NCBI RefSeq assembly: GCF_014645355.1
Contig: NZ_BMLS01000001.1
Coordinates: forward strand, 1,302,001-1,366,000
Source of the DNA: Bowmanella pacifica
Lineage (GTDB): Bacteria > Pseudomonadota > Gammaproteobacteria > Enterobacterales > Alteromonadaceae
DNA: 64,000 nt
Direction: 5' to 3'
In this document: piece by piece, positions 45,764 through 53,590 of the stretch
Numbering within the stretch: position 1 is the first letter of the stretch
How the letters are laid out: every line of letters begins with the position of its first letter
Notes under the pieces: model-generated
The model's input: only the letters and a program-made list of their open reading frames with translations
Told to the model about the DNA's origin: nothing
Databases searched by the model: none
Program-made: the position numbers and the translations under genes

Positions 45764-46627
45764 ATGATATACAGTATGACGGCCTTCGCCCGGATTGAGC
45801 ACAAGGCACAATGGGGTAATGCCGTATGGGAAATACGTTCGGTCAACCAACGTTATCTTGAAAGCTATTTTCGTCTGCCTGAACAGTTTCGAAGCTTAGA
45901 GCCTTTGCTGCGTGAGAGATTTCGTAAGTCTCTACAGCGTGGGAAAGTCGAGTGTTCTTTGCGTTTTACCGCCAACGATGCAGCAGTAGGCAAAGTTACC
46001 CTGAATGAATCTCTGGCCAGACAGTTAATGGAAGCGGCCGATTGGGTGCAGTCACACGGCCAATCAACCGGAGTGAATCCGTTTGATGTTTTACGCTGGC
46101 CAGGTGTCATCAGTGCAGAAGAAACGGATATGGATGCTATCCAGGGTGAGCTGCTTGGTGCTTTTGATAAAAGCCTGGAAGAATTATTACGCTCCCGAGC
46201 CGCCGAAGGGGACAACTTACGCGCCCTGATAGAACAGCGCCTGGATGCAATAGAAGGTGAAGTCAGTACCATACGCGGTGCAATGCCCGCAGTACTCGAG
46301 TGGCAGCGAGAGCGTATTAGCAACAAATTTGAAGAGGCCAAAATTGAGCTGGAAGCCAGCCGCTTTGAGCAAGAGATGATTCTGTTAGCTCAGCGTTTGG
46401 ACGTTGCCGAAGAGCTGGATAGATTAAATTCTCACATCAGCGAGACGCGCAAAATATTGCACAAAGGGGGCGCTTGTGGACGACGCCTGGATTTTATGAT
46501 GCAAGAGTTTAACCGCGAATCGAACACCTTGGCATCAAAATCGATCAATGCCGACATTACCCAATCAGCGGTGGAACTCAAGGTGCTGATTGAGCAGATG
46601 CGTGAGCAGATCCAAAACATCGAATGA
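45764..46627 (+). CDS. yicC: YicC family endoribonuclease
   Basis: A 287-residue protein with the YicC N-terminus (MIYSMTAFARIEHKAQWGNAVWEIRSVNQRYLESYFRLPEQFRSLEPLLRERFR) and the conserved C-terminal DUF1732 domain (about 200-287; KGGACGRRLDFMMQEFNRESNTLASKS). Recent work shows YicC proteins are oligomeric RNases acting on RNAs including the small RNA RyhB in E. coli. It is divergent from rph with a 196-bp shared region, the same neighbourhood as in enterics. Confidence 0.93.
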   Translation: MIYSMTAFARIEHKAQWGNAVWEIRSVNQRYLESYFRLPEQFRSLEPLLRERFRKSLQRGKVECSLRFTANDAAVGKVTLNESLARQLMEAADWVQSHGQSTGVNPFDVLRWPGVISAEETDMDAIQGELLGAFDKSLEELLRSRAAEGDNLRALIEQRLDAIEGEVSTIRGAMPAVLEWQRERISNKFEEAKIELEASRFEQEMILLAQRLDVAEELDRLNSHISETRKILHKGGACGRRLDFMMQEFNRESNTLASKSINADITQSAVELKVLIEQMREQIQNIE

Positions 46628-46770
46628 TGTAATGTGCAATTTATCTCTCATTATTATCTAACAGACACTTCGCTGTTGAACAATAACGGGGCGGTTGGTT
46701 TGTGACCCTAAGCGATTGCGAACCAGCCTAACGCTAAGAAAAAACGAGAAATATTTTGCACACAAATTCT

Positions 46771-46799
46771 ACTGAGCATTATCAATAGCAATGCTCAGT
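46771..46799. promoter_or_regulatory. Perfect inverted repeat before the XRE gene
   Basis: ACTGAGCATT / AATGCTCAGT, a 10-bp perfect repeat with a nine-base spacer, 41 bp upstream of the XRE regulator ATG. Half-site spacing of about two helical turns fits a dimeric XRE operator. It could alternatively be a yicC terminator hairpin, but the T tail is short. Confidence 0.5.
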
Positions 46800-46840
46800 T
46801 TAAGTAGACAACGATAATTTCAAAGCACAATTTCACATCA

Positions 46841-47122
46841 ATGAAAGAGAAAATAATTGCACAACATGAGCAGCAGGAAATCATCCAAGAATTACTCGCT
46901 GCATATCAACGACAAGAATTGAGTGCAGGGCAAATCCTTAAAATTTTGCGAAAAGATATTATGGAAATGAGTCAAACAGACTATGCGAAGATGATAGGCA
47001 TAAGCCGCCGAACATTGTCTGATCTTGAACAAGATTTAGGCAGCCCAACCTTCCATGTATTTAATGCTGCGTTTCAACCTTTTGGCCTGCAAGCGGGGTT
47101 AGTTAGGTCATTTGAAGGATAG
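46841..47122 (+). CDS. XRE-family helix-turn-helix regulator
   Basis: A 93-residue DNA-binding protein. An N-terminal helix (about 1-35) precedes a Cro/C1-type HTH (about 50-80: MSQTDYAKMIGISRRTLSDLEQDLGSPTF). Short proteins of this type often serve as antitoxins paired with HipA-like or other toxins, but the next gene is a secreted anchor protein, so it appears solitary. A perfect inverted repeat upstream suggests autoregulation. Local base composition is more AT-rich than neighbours, which may indicate acquisition. Confidence 0.8.
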   Translation: MKEKIIAQHEQQEIIQELLAAYQRQELSAGQILKILRKDIMEMSQTDYAKMIGISRRTLSDLEQDLGSPTFHVFNAAFQPFGLQAGLVRSFEG

Positions 47123-47294
47123 ACAGGTAAAACAAAGCGACAGAGCCACGATCATCTATTCCAAAGTCTGCACAAATAGCAAGCGCTCACTTTTTAGCCA
47201 AAACCAATACTGCTTCAGCTTTCATTAAGGCAAATTCAGGTCAAATTCACCCGAACTCAACCACAGTACCAATACAACTGATGGAGAATTCAAA

Positions 47295-47975
47295 ATGAAA
47301 GTTGTCCCCTTTCTTATCTTATTATTGTTTAGCTTACCTGGTCAGGCTGATCCAACATGGAGAGCGAGTTCCCAGGAATCTCAGCTCAATGAGGCCCGCT
47401 CAGCCAGCACCAAGTCTAGTCTGAAAAGCGACAAAAATTCCCCGGCGCGGATGCTGTCACTTCGCCCCCAACATGCAGATAGCAGTGACTTTTGGATCTA
47501 TGATGCCTGGATAGCCTTGCTCAGTGATCCCGACGCCGATGGCTACTATAGTGAGTTTACCCTCTCTTTTGATGCAGACAGTGTCTATACACAAGTTCCG
47601 GTCTACGCCCGACTTTATCTGGGCAGCGGCGAAACCTTTCGCGAGTACCATACAACTTCAGAATTTATCGTCCATGGCGAAAGCAGCGACGATTATCTGG
47701 AAGTCACCACAACCCTGCTGGAAGGCTTCAGAGCCAATGACTATGAACTCCTGATAGAACTGTACGATGGAGATACTGACGAATTAGTCGCTGTCTACGA
47801 CAGTTACGATGATGAAGATCTGCTCTACCTGCCATTAGAAAGCAGGGAATATGAGCAGCAAGTGGTTATCGTTGAAGAGGTTCATGCAGGATCAACCAGT
47901 CTCTATGCAGCCTTGATGCTTCTGGCTCTTGCACTCTGGCGTTCAATAACCACTAAATCAAGAAACACGCCCTAG
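47295..47975 (+). CDS. Choice-of-anchor H family exported protein
   Basis: A 226-residue protein with a signal peptide (1-18, after GQA). The core (about 60-180) fits the choice-of-anchor H pattern: FWIYDAWIALLSDPDADGYYSEFTLSFDAD with an EF-hand-like DxDxDG calcium loop, and a second half YELLIELYDGDTDELVAVYDSYDDEDL. The C-terminus (HAGSTSLYAALMLLALALWRS, then basic residues) is a small-residue motif, a membrane helix and a positive tail, like GlyGly-CTERM sorting signals processed by rhombosortase. It is expected to be surface-attached. Confidence 0.78.
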   Translation: MKVVPFLILLLFSLPGQADPTWRASSQESQLNEARSASTKSSLKSDKNSPARMLSLRPQHADSSDFWIYDAWIALLSDPDADGYYSEFTLSFDADSVYTQVPVYARLYLGSGETFREYHTTSEFIVHGESSDDYLEVTTTLLEGFRANDYELLIELYDGDTDELVAVYDSYDDEDLLYLPLESREYEQQVVIVEEVHAGSTSLYAALMLLALALWRSITTKSRNTP

Positions 47976-47991
47976 GCGCGATATGAACAAG

Positions 47992-48435
47992 TTACTGTTC
48001 AGGCTTCATATGGGTGGCTTGCCAATTAACCACACGCCATTGGTTATCCCGCTTCACTAAGGTGCCACTATTGAGATAATAGTGGCGCTGACTTGCCGAC
48101 TCGCCCACCAAACGGAAAGCAATGATGGCAACATCATCAAAAAGCTTTATCTGCAACTCCTCTGCCGTATAACGCATCCTTTGTTCGCCAGCCGCCGGCG
48201 CTGAACTCAAAGACGCCATCAAGGTCGCTTTGCCAAAGCGCTTTCCGCTCGAACTGGTGTAAATCAAATCCTCAGCCCAAAATCTATCATGCATTTTCAC
48301 ATCATTGACCGTCGCGCCCGCCAAGAACTGATTTAACAGGTTTTCGATATGCTCGGCGTCGCTGCTTTCTTCTGCGGTGGCCGACAGCGCAATCAAAAAC
48401 AACCCCATGCCTATAAACTTCACTAGTCCACTCAT
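47992..48435 (-). CDS. Exported SnoaL/DUF4440-like (NTF2-fold) protein
   Basis: A 147-residue protein with a signal peptide (MSGLVKFIGMGLFLIALSATA). The mature part fits the NTF2-like fold of DUF4440: helix EHIENLLNQFLAGATVNDVKMHDRFWAEDLIYTSSSGKRFGKATLM followed by strands ending in RDNQWRVVNWQATHM. Family members include steroid-isomerase-like folds, but no catalytic set is obvious. The ATG at 48435 is chosen so that the signal peptide is N-terminal. It follows the ATL gene by 10 bp on the same strand. Confidence 0.72.
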   Translation of the reverse strand: MSGLVKFIGMGLFLIALSATAEESSDAEHIENLLNQFLAGATVNDVKMHDRFWAEDLIYTSSSGKRFGKATLMASLSSAPAAGEQRMRYTAEELQIKLFDDVAIIAFRLVGESASQRHYYLNSGTLVKRDNQWRVVNWQATHMKPEQ

Positions 48436-48445
48436 TTTCAGATCC

Positions 48446-48820
48446 TTAAAACGCCAATCCAAACAATAACTCAGCCAGATCGGGTTGCCATTGATAGTCC
48501 ACCAAACGAACGCGGTACTTCAACACCACAATATCTTCACTCTGCAAACGTCCCTTTTGTTCCTCAGCCGTCTCAGAGCCCACAGGAAAAGCAATGTGTC
48601 CATTTGAACGTAGTACTCGATGCCAGGGGAGTTGCATGTGCTTTGGTGCCGCCTGAAGCGCTTTACCCACCATACGTGCACGACCGGGTAAGCCAGCAAG
48701 ATCAGCAATCTGACCGTAGCTAGCAACCCGGCCTACAGGGATTAACTTTACCGTATGCCATATGCGCAGGTAAGGCTCAGTTGCTGCTGGCATATCAACG
48801 GCTTTGTGGTCACTTTGCAT
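48446..48820 (-). CDS. Alkyltransferase-like protein (ATL/YbaZ-type)
   Basis: A 124-residue member of the O6-alkylguanine-DNA alkyltransferase fold. It has the DNA-binding segment VGRVASYGQIADLAGLPGRARMVGKAL, but the active-site PCHRV of true transferases is PWHRVL, so the acceptor cysteine is replaced by tryptophan. Such ATL proteins bind alkylated guanine and hand the lesion to nucleotide excision repair. The start is taken as the ATG at 48820; a later ATG at 48793 is possible. Confidence 0.88.
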   Translation of the reverse strand: MQSDHKAVDMPAATEPYLRIWHTVKLIPVGRVASYGQIADLAGLPGRARMVGKALQAAPKHMQLPWHRVLRSNGHIAFPVGSETAEEQKGRLQSEDIVVLKYRVRLVDYQWQPDLAELLFGLAF

Positions 48821-49023
48821 GCTCAATGTATTAACGCTATCTATCTGTTTTTATTTGTTAAAGCCTATTCCTTCACCTATTGTTTAGTGGTGAAAAATCA
48901 ACCTGTCGGGAAACAGGCTGTTCATCATGCCCGCCGAACGTTGTGCTGCCAAGGGTTATTCACGCACACAACCGCAAGTGAGCATAAGGTGCAAATGTCA
49001 CGCATGGAATTTAGTAGTGGAGA

Positions 49024-50253
49024 ATGACCTTGGCATTAAGACTGGAAATTATCAGTTACCAGAAAGAGAGTGCTGCTCAGCCTTCAAGCATGGAGTTGCA
49101 AGGCAATACACTCAGTATCGGCCGGGACAAGAGCAACGACTGGTGTCTGGCGGATCCGGACCGCATTTTGTCTAAATCACATTGCCGAATAGAAGCACAG
49201 CCCCAAGGTTTTCTGCTGTTTGATATGAGCACCAATGGCGTTTACCTGAATCAAGCTCCTCAGCCTATCGGCAAGGGCAACTCGGTAAAACTTAGCCACG
49301 GTGACAGATTTCGCATCAGCGACTACGACATCAAAGTCAGCAGTGAGGATTCTCCGGTAACCGACCGCTCCGATGACTACGAACAGGCAATGTCACCACC
49401 GCCTCCCCTGGTGCAAGCAAACGATGCAAGTACGGACTGGCATAACTTACTCACGCCAAGCCAAGTGAAACCGGTTGAACACGCACAGAGCGAGGTGGAA
49501 ATGCCGGTTATGACGCAGACTCATTATGATGCACCGGATATTGGCGTTAGCATCCCGGAAGATTGGAGCTCGCAGTCAGAGACTGCCGCTCCACCGCAGC
49601 TTCCTGAGTCCAGCATGCCCGTTGAGCCAAAACAGCCAACGGCCGCACAGCCCACCTCCAGCCAAGCAGACTTACTGAGCGTATTTCTCAGCGGCGCCGG
49701 TTTGCCAAACGAGCAGAGACTTGCCGTTGCGCCAGAGCAATTAATGCATGAGTTGGGCAGCCTGTTCCGCTGCATGACCGAAGGAATGATTGGAGTGCTG
49801 GCTGCCAGGGGAGATATCAAAGGTGAGTTTAGGTTGGCACAAACCATGATAAAGCCTACCGACAATAACCCACTGAAGTTTTCCCTCAATGTGGAGGAGG
49901 CCATGTTGTCTTTGCTCGCCAAACGAGGTGAAGGCTATATGAACGCACAACGGGCCTTTGAAGAAGCGTTCGATGACTTAAAAGCCCATCAGGTCGCCAT
50001 GCTGGCAGGGATGCAACATGCCCTGCAGTCATTATTGAACACTTTTGACCCCCAGAGAATTGAACAGGCAAACCCGGCCTCGGGCGGGATGTCAAAACTT
50101 CTTGGTCAGCGCAAGTCAGCCTATTGGGACAATTACATCCTGCTCTATAAAACCCTTTGCCGGGACGGCGAGCAGGACGCGCAAAATCTGTTTGGTCGGG
50201 ACTTTGCCAAAGCCTATGAGCAACAAATCAAAAATCAAAAACAACGCGGCTGA
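49024..50253 (+). CDS. tagH: Type VI secretion FHA-domain protein (TagH/Fha)
   Basis: A 409-residue protein. The N-terminal FHA domain (about 25-105: LSIGRDKSNDWCLADPDRILSKSHCRIE, FLLFDMSTNGVYLN) binds phosphothreonine; a Pro/Gln-rich linker (about 120-220) leads to a conserved C-terminal T6SS FHA_C domain (about 225-405: SVFLSGAGL, LFRCMTEGMIGVLAARGDIKGEFRLAQTMIKPTDNNPLKFSLNVEEAM). In Pseudomonas aeruginosa Fha1 is activated by PpkA phosphorylation to trigger firing. GGAG precedes the ATG. It is the first gene of the T6SS block. Confidence 0.92.
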   Translation: MTLALRLEIISYQKESAAQPSSMELQGNTLSIGRDKSNDWCLADPDRILSKSHCRIEAQPQGFLLFDMSTNGVYLNQAPQPIGKGNSVKLSHGDRFRISDYDIKVSSEDSPVTDRSDDYEQAMSPPPPLVQANDASTDWHNLLTPSQVKPVEHAQSEVEMPVMTQTHYDAPDIGVSIPEDWSSQSETAAPPQLPESSMPVEPKQPTAAQPTSSQADLLSVFLSGAGLPNEQRLAVAPEQLMHELGSLFRCMTEGMIGVLAARGDIKGEFRLAQTMIKPTDNNPLKFSLNVEEAMLSLLAKRGEGYMNAQRAFEEAFDDLKAHQVAMLAGMQHALQSLLNTFDPQRIEQANPASGGMSKLLGQRKSAYWDNYILLYKTLCRDGEQDAQNLFGRDFAKAYEQQIKNQKQRG

Positions 50254-50353
50254 AAATATCCCCGCACATTCACGGAAATTCAACTATAAGTAAAGGCATT
50301 ACGTTTAAAAAACAAGCAAATAGCGTACTCCAACAACACACCAGGAGGGAAGG

Positions 50354-50857
50354 ATGTCAGGAGTCGGAGAAAAGCGTTTTACGCTGGTTAATCGCTGGGT
50401 TGTCCCGCTCTTATTAACCATGTCATTGCTGGGCTGTGGGTCCAGCACTATGGTCAAGGATGTATTTTCGGTGGTCACCAAAGCTGACTTTACTATGGTG
50501 GCATCCACCGATGTAAATCCAGATATCAACGGTCGCCCTTCACCCATTCTGGTCAGGCTCTACGAACTCAGATCCCCTGGCGCATTCAACAGCGCGGACT
50601 TTTTTTCGTTGTATGACAAGGCTACAGGTGAGCTAGGTAACGATTATATCCGCCACGACGATATGGAATTAAAGCCAGGCCAGGAATATCAAAAGGACAT
50701 CATTTTTGATGAGAGTACCCGCTATATCGGGTTAATTGCCGCTTACCGCGACATCGACAACGCCGTTTGGAAACGCGTAGTAGAGCTTCCGCCGGATTCA
50801 AATTCAGAAATACGGGTTGTATTAGGTAGCAACGCATTGCAATTAACCATTGAGTAG
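50354..50857 (+). CDS. tssJ: T6SS outer-membrane lipoprotein TssJ
   Basis: A 167-residue protein. The signal peptide ends at the lipobox LLGC (Cys28), after a slightly long N-region. The mature beta-sandwich (VKADFTMVASTDVNPDINGRPSPILVRLYELRSPGAFNSADFFSLYDKA) is the TssJ fold that anchors the TssM periplasmic domain to the outer membrane. A very strong AGGAGG precedes the ATG. It is followed by tssK in overlapping frames. Confidence 0.93.
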   Translation: MSGVGEKRFTLVNRWVVPLLLTMSLLGCGSSTMVKDVFSVVTKADFTMVASTDVNPDINGRPSPILVRLYELRSPGAFNSADFFSLYDKATGELGNDYIRHDDMELKPGQEYQKDIIFDESTRYIGLIAAYRDIDNAVWKRVVELPPDSNSEIRVVLGSNALQLTIE

Positions 50858-50885
50858 CAAGCTGCTCACAGTATGTGGTGACGGG

Positions 50886-52208
50886 ATGACATCCAATAAC
50901 AGAGTTTCGTGGTCCGAAGGTATGTTCCTCAGACCACAACATTTTCAGCAACAAGACCGATTTTGGCACGAGCAACTGCGCAATATTGCACAGGGCATAC
51001 AAGGGTACTTTTGGGGGTTCAATGCCTTGGTGTTGGATAAAGAGCTGCTAAAGGTAGGTAAGTTGTCATTCAAGAAGTGCCAGGGTGTACTGCCGGATGG
51101 CTTGAGCTTTGATTTAGACGGCGCCATGCCGGTGCTGGATCTGCCGGAAGGCAGCCGTGATCTCACCGTCTACCTCAGCCTACCGGTCTCAACCCAATCA
51201 GGGCAGGAGTTCAGCAACGAAAATGCGCATAGTCATGTGCGCTACCATGCTTATGTCGAGGTAGTTAAAGACTGCGCAGATGCGGCCGGACAAGATGCCG
51301 AGATTGAGTTAGCTAAGCCGCGCTTTAGTCTGTCCATTTCAAATCAGCAGCAAGATGCCTTCCAGACTCTGGCGGTGGCAAAAGTGTTGGAAGTTGGCGC
51401 CGATCGCAATATCCATCTTGATGAGGATTTTATCCCTCCCACTATAGATATTAATAGTCAGCCAAATCTTCATGCCTTCGTTGTGGAACTGGAATCCATG
51501 CTCCATCAACGAGCCGAAAGCCTGGCGGCCAGAGTATCCGGCGCAGGAAGAAGCAGCACCGAAATTGCCGACTTTCTACTACTACAAGCTATCAATCGCA
51601 TCGAGCCCTTAATACACCATTTATTGCACCAACCCTGCATTCATCCACTGCAGCTTTATCAGCAGTTATTACAAACCGCAGGGGAGCTGGCGACCTTCAC
51701 AAACCGGAGCCGACGACCTGACAACTATCCGGCGTACAGGCAAGATGCCTTGAAAGAGAGCTTCCTGCCTATTATGACCAGTCTCAGACTGGCCATGAGC
51801 GCCGTCTTGGAACAGGCAGCCACTCAAATTGAACTGAGTCAGCCCAATCAATATGGCATTCGCACCGGCGCAATCGGCAATCAAGACATGCTGCGCAAAG
51901 CCATGTTTGTTTTCGCTGTACAGGCAGAAGTGCCTGATGATCGTTTAAGACAGGGTCTGCCAGGCCAGATGAAAGTAGGCTCAGTGGAAAAAATCGCACA
52001 ACTGATCAATAAGTCGCTCCCTGGGGTCACTATCAGTCCACTTCCTGCGGCTCCCAGACAAATTCCCTACCAGGCAGGCACGACATACTTTCAGTTGGAT
52101 AAAACCACTAGCGCCTGGCAAGACATTGAATCGACCGGCAACTTGGCTCTGCATGTTGCCGGACAATATCCTGGCCTGGACATCAGTTTCTGGGCAATTA
52201 GGCAATAA
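50886..52208 (+). CDS. tssK: T6SS baseplate subunit TssK
   Basis: A 440-residue protein that connects the baseplate to the membrane complex as trimers. The N-terminus RVSWSEGMFLRPQHFQQQDRFWHEQLRN is the family signature; the central shaft and C-terminal domain follow, including the KVGSVEKIAQLINKSLPGVTISPLPAAPRQIP segment. The ATG at 50886 is chosen; the frame opens at 50850 within tssJ but that extension is not family-like. tssL follows after 2 bp. Confidence 0.95.
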   Translation: MTSNNRVSWSEGMFLRPQHFQQQDRFWHEQLRNIAQGIQGYFWGFNALVLDKELLKVGKLSFKKCQGVLPDGLSFDLDGAMPVLDLPEGSRDLTVYLSLPVSTQSGQEFSNENAHSHVRYHAYVEVVKDCADAAGQDAEIELAKPRFSLSISNQQQDAFQTLAVAKVLEVGADRNIHLDEDFIPPTIDINSQPNLHAFVVELESMLHQRAESLAARVSGAGRSSTEIADFLLLQAINRIEPLIHHLLHQPCIHPLQLYQQLLQTAGELATFTNRSRRPDNYPAYRQDALKESFLPIMTSLRLAMSAVLEQAATQIELSQPNQYGIRTGAIGNQDMLRKAMFVFAVQAEVPDDRLRQGLPGQMKVGSVEKIAQLINKSLPGVTISPLPAAPRQIPYQAGTTYFQLDKTTSAWQDIESTGNLALHVAGQYPGLDISFWAIRQ

Positions 52209-52210
52209 CT

Positions 52211-53572
52211 ATGGTTAACGACGATCTCGACCGCACGCTTATTATGCCGTCGCCAGGCAGGCGCCGCACAGTAACGGAGGAGCCAGGCCACCAGCAGCCT
52301 GCCGCCGCCCCAGTTCAACCCCAACAGCCAGCCCCCGCTCAGATAACAGAGCAGAATGCACCTAATGTCACCATGTTGGGTACATCCGGCAGCCACATCC
52401 TGCTGAACGCTGCCACCATGATATTTTCCCTGGCCAGACAACTGCGCAACACACTGCAGCACAGTGACACTCAGGGGCTCTTGAATCACATTACCAGCCT
52501 GATGTGCAACTATGAGAAAACCTGCATCGGGCAAGGGGTAGCACCTGACACCGCCCTTGAGGCACGGTACATCCTATGTGCTTTTATTGACGAAATCGTC
52601 CTCAATACCCCTTGGGGACATGCCAGTCATTGGAGTCAAAACAGCCTGCTAAGCTCCTTGCACAACGACACCAGGGGTGGGGAACGTTTTTTTCAAATTC
52701 TAGCCAGTCGTTCGGAAAATCCAGGGGCTAATCAAGCTATTTTGGAGCTGATGTACCACTGTTTGAGCTTGGGGTTTCAGGGCAAGTTTGCCGTTCAACA
52801 AAATGGTCAGGCCGCACTTCAGCAAATTAGAACCGGCTTGTATCAGACACTTCGACAGGTCAAGCCACTACCTGAACCCGAGTTATCTGCCCAATGGCAA
52901 GGCGTACAGGACGGCCGTCCCGCCATCGCCAAACTGGTTCCCTGGTGGGTGGTGCTCTCTCTCTTATCGGGCATTTTGGTAATAACCTACATAGGCTTTT
53001 ATTTCTCAATCAATGAAGCCTCGGACAACGCCTTTACGCAAATAGGCCAATTAGGGAGGGAGATTCCACAGCTAGCAGAGACGGGGGATAACGTTCCGGT
53101 ATTAATGGAACCGCTGGATACGGCATTGGATCCCAACACCTTGCTACAAACCCTGCAATCCAGCCTAAGCGCGGAAATAGCCGCACACCAATTAAGCCTG
53201 TCAAAAGAACCCACAGGCGTGAAGATCACTGTGCATAACAAAGGGCTTTTCGCATCTGGTAATGCCCAAGTCTCACCTGCTTACCATCGGGTCTTCAGCC
53301 AACTGGCCAATGCACTAAGAGACCTGCCCGGGCCGATTTTGGTATCGGGCCATTCTGACAGTCAGAAAATCCGTACCTTGCGTTACCCCTCCAACTGGCA
53401 TCTGTCCGATGAACGTGCCAGAGCGGTAGTAACTGCGCTGGTTAACCAAGGTATGCAACAAGAACGCCTGGTTGCACAAGGCAAAGCAGATACCGAACCG
53501 GTTGCGGACAACAGCACGCCACAAGGCAGGGAACAGAACCGCCGTGTGGAGATCTTGATACGCACCTATTGA
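52211..53572 (+). CDS. tssL: T6SS membrane protein TssL with OmpA-like C-terminus
   Basis: A 453-residue inner-membrane component. A Pro/Gln-rich N-terminal region (about 15-55) is followed by the DotU/IcmH-type cytoplasmic domain (about 70-220; ARYILCAFIDEIVLNTPWGHASHW), one membrane helix (about 238-258, WWVVLSLLSGILVITYIGFYF) and a C-terminal OmpA/MotB peptidoglycan-binding domain (about 330-453; SGHSDSQ, NWHLSDERARAVV). The fused peptidoglycan anchor marks the extended TssL class. Confidence 0.95.
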   Translation: MVNDDLDRTLIMPSPGRRRTVTEEPGHQQPAAAPVQPQQPAPAQITEQNAPNVTMLGTSGSHILLNAATMIFSLARQLRNTLQHSDTQGLLNHITSLMCNYEKTCIGQGVAPDTALEARYILCAFIDEIVLNTPWGHASHWSQNSLLSSLHNDTRGGERFFQILASRSENPGANQAILELMYHCLSLGFQGKFAVQQNGQAALQQIRTGLYQTLRQVKPLPEPELSAQWQGVQDGRPAIAKLVPWWVVLSLLSGILVITYIGFYFSINEASDNAFTQIGQLGREIPQLAETGDNVPVLMEPLDTALDPNTLLQTLQSSLSAEIAAHQLSLSKEPTGVKITVHNKGLFASGNAQVSPAYHRVFSQLANALRDLPGPILVSGHSDSQKIRTLRYPSNWHLSDERARAVVTALVNQGMQQERLVAQGKADTEPVADNSTPQGREQNRRVEILIRTY

Positions 53573-53590
53573 ATGACGTAGGAAACGACA

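Noticed and set aside
46841-47975. Toxin-antitoxin pair of the XRE gene and its neighbour
   Set aside because: The downstream product is an exported choice-of-anchor H protein separated by 172 bp, not a toxin.
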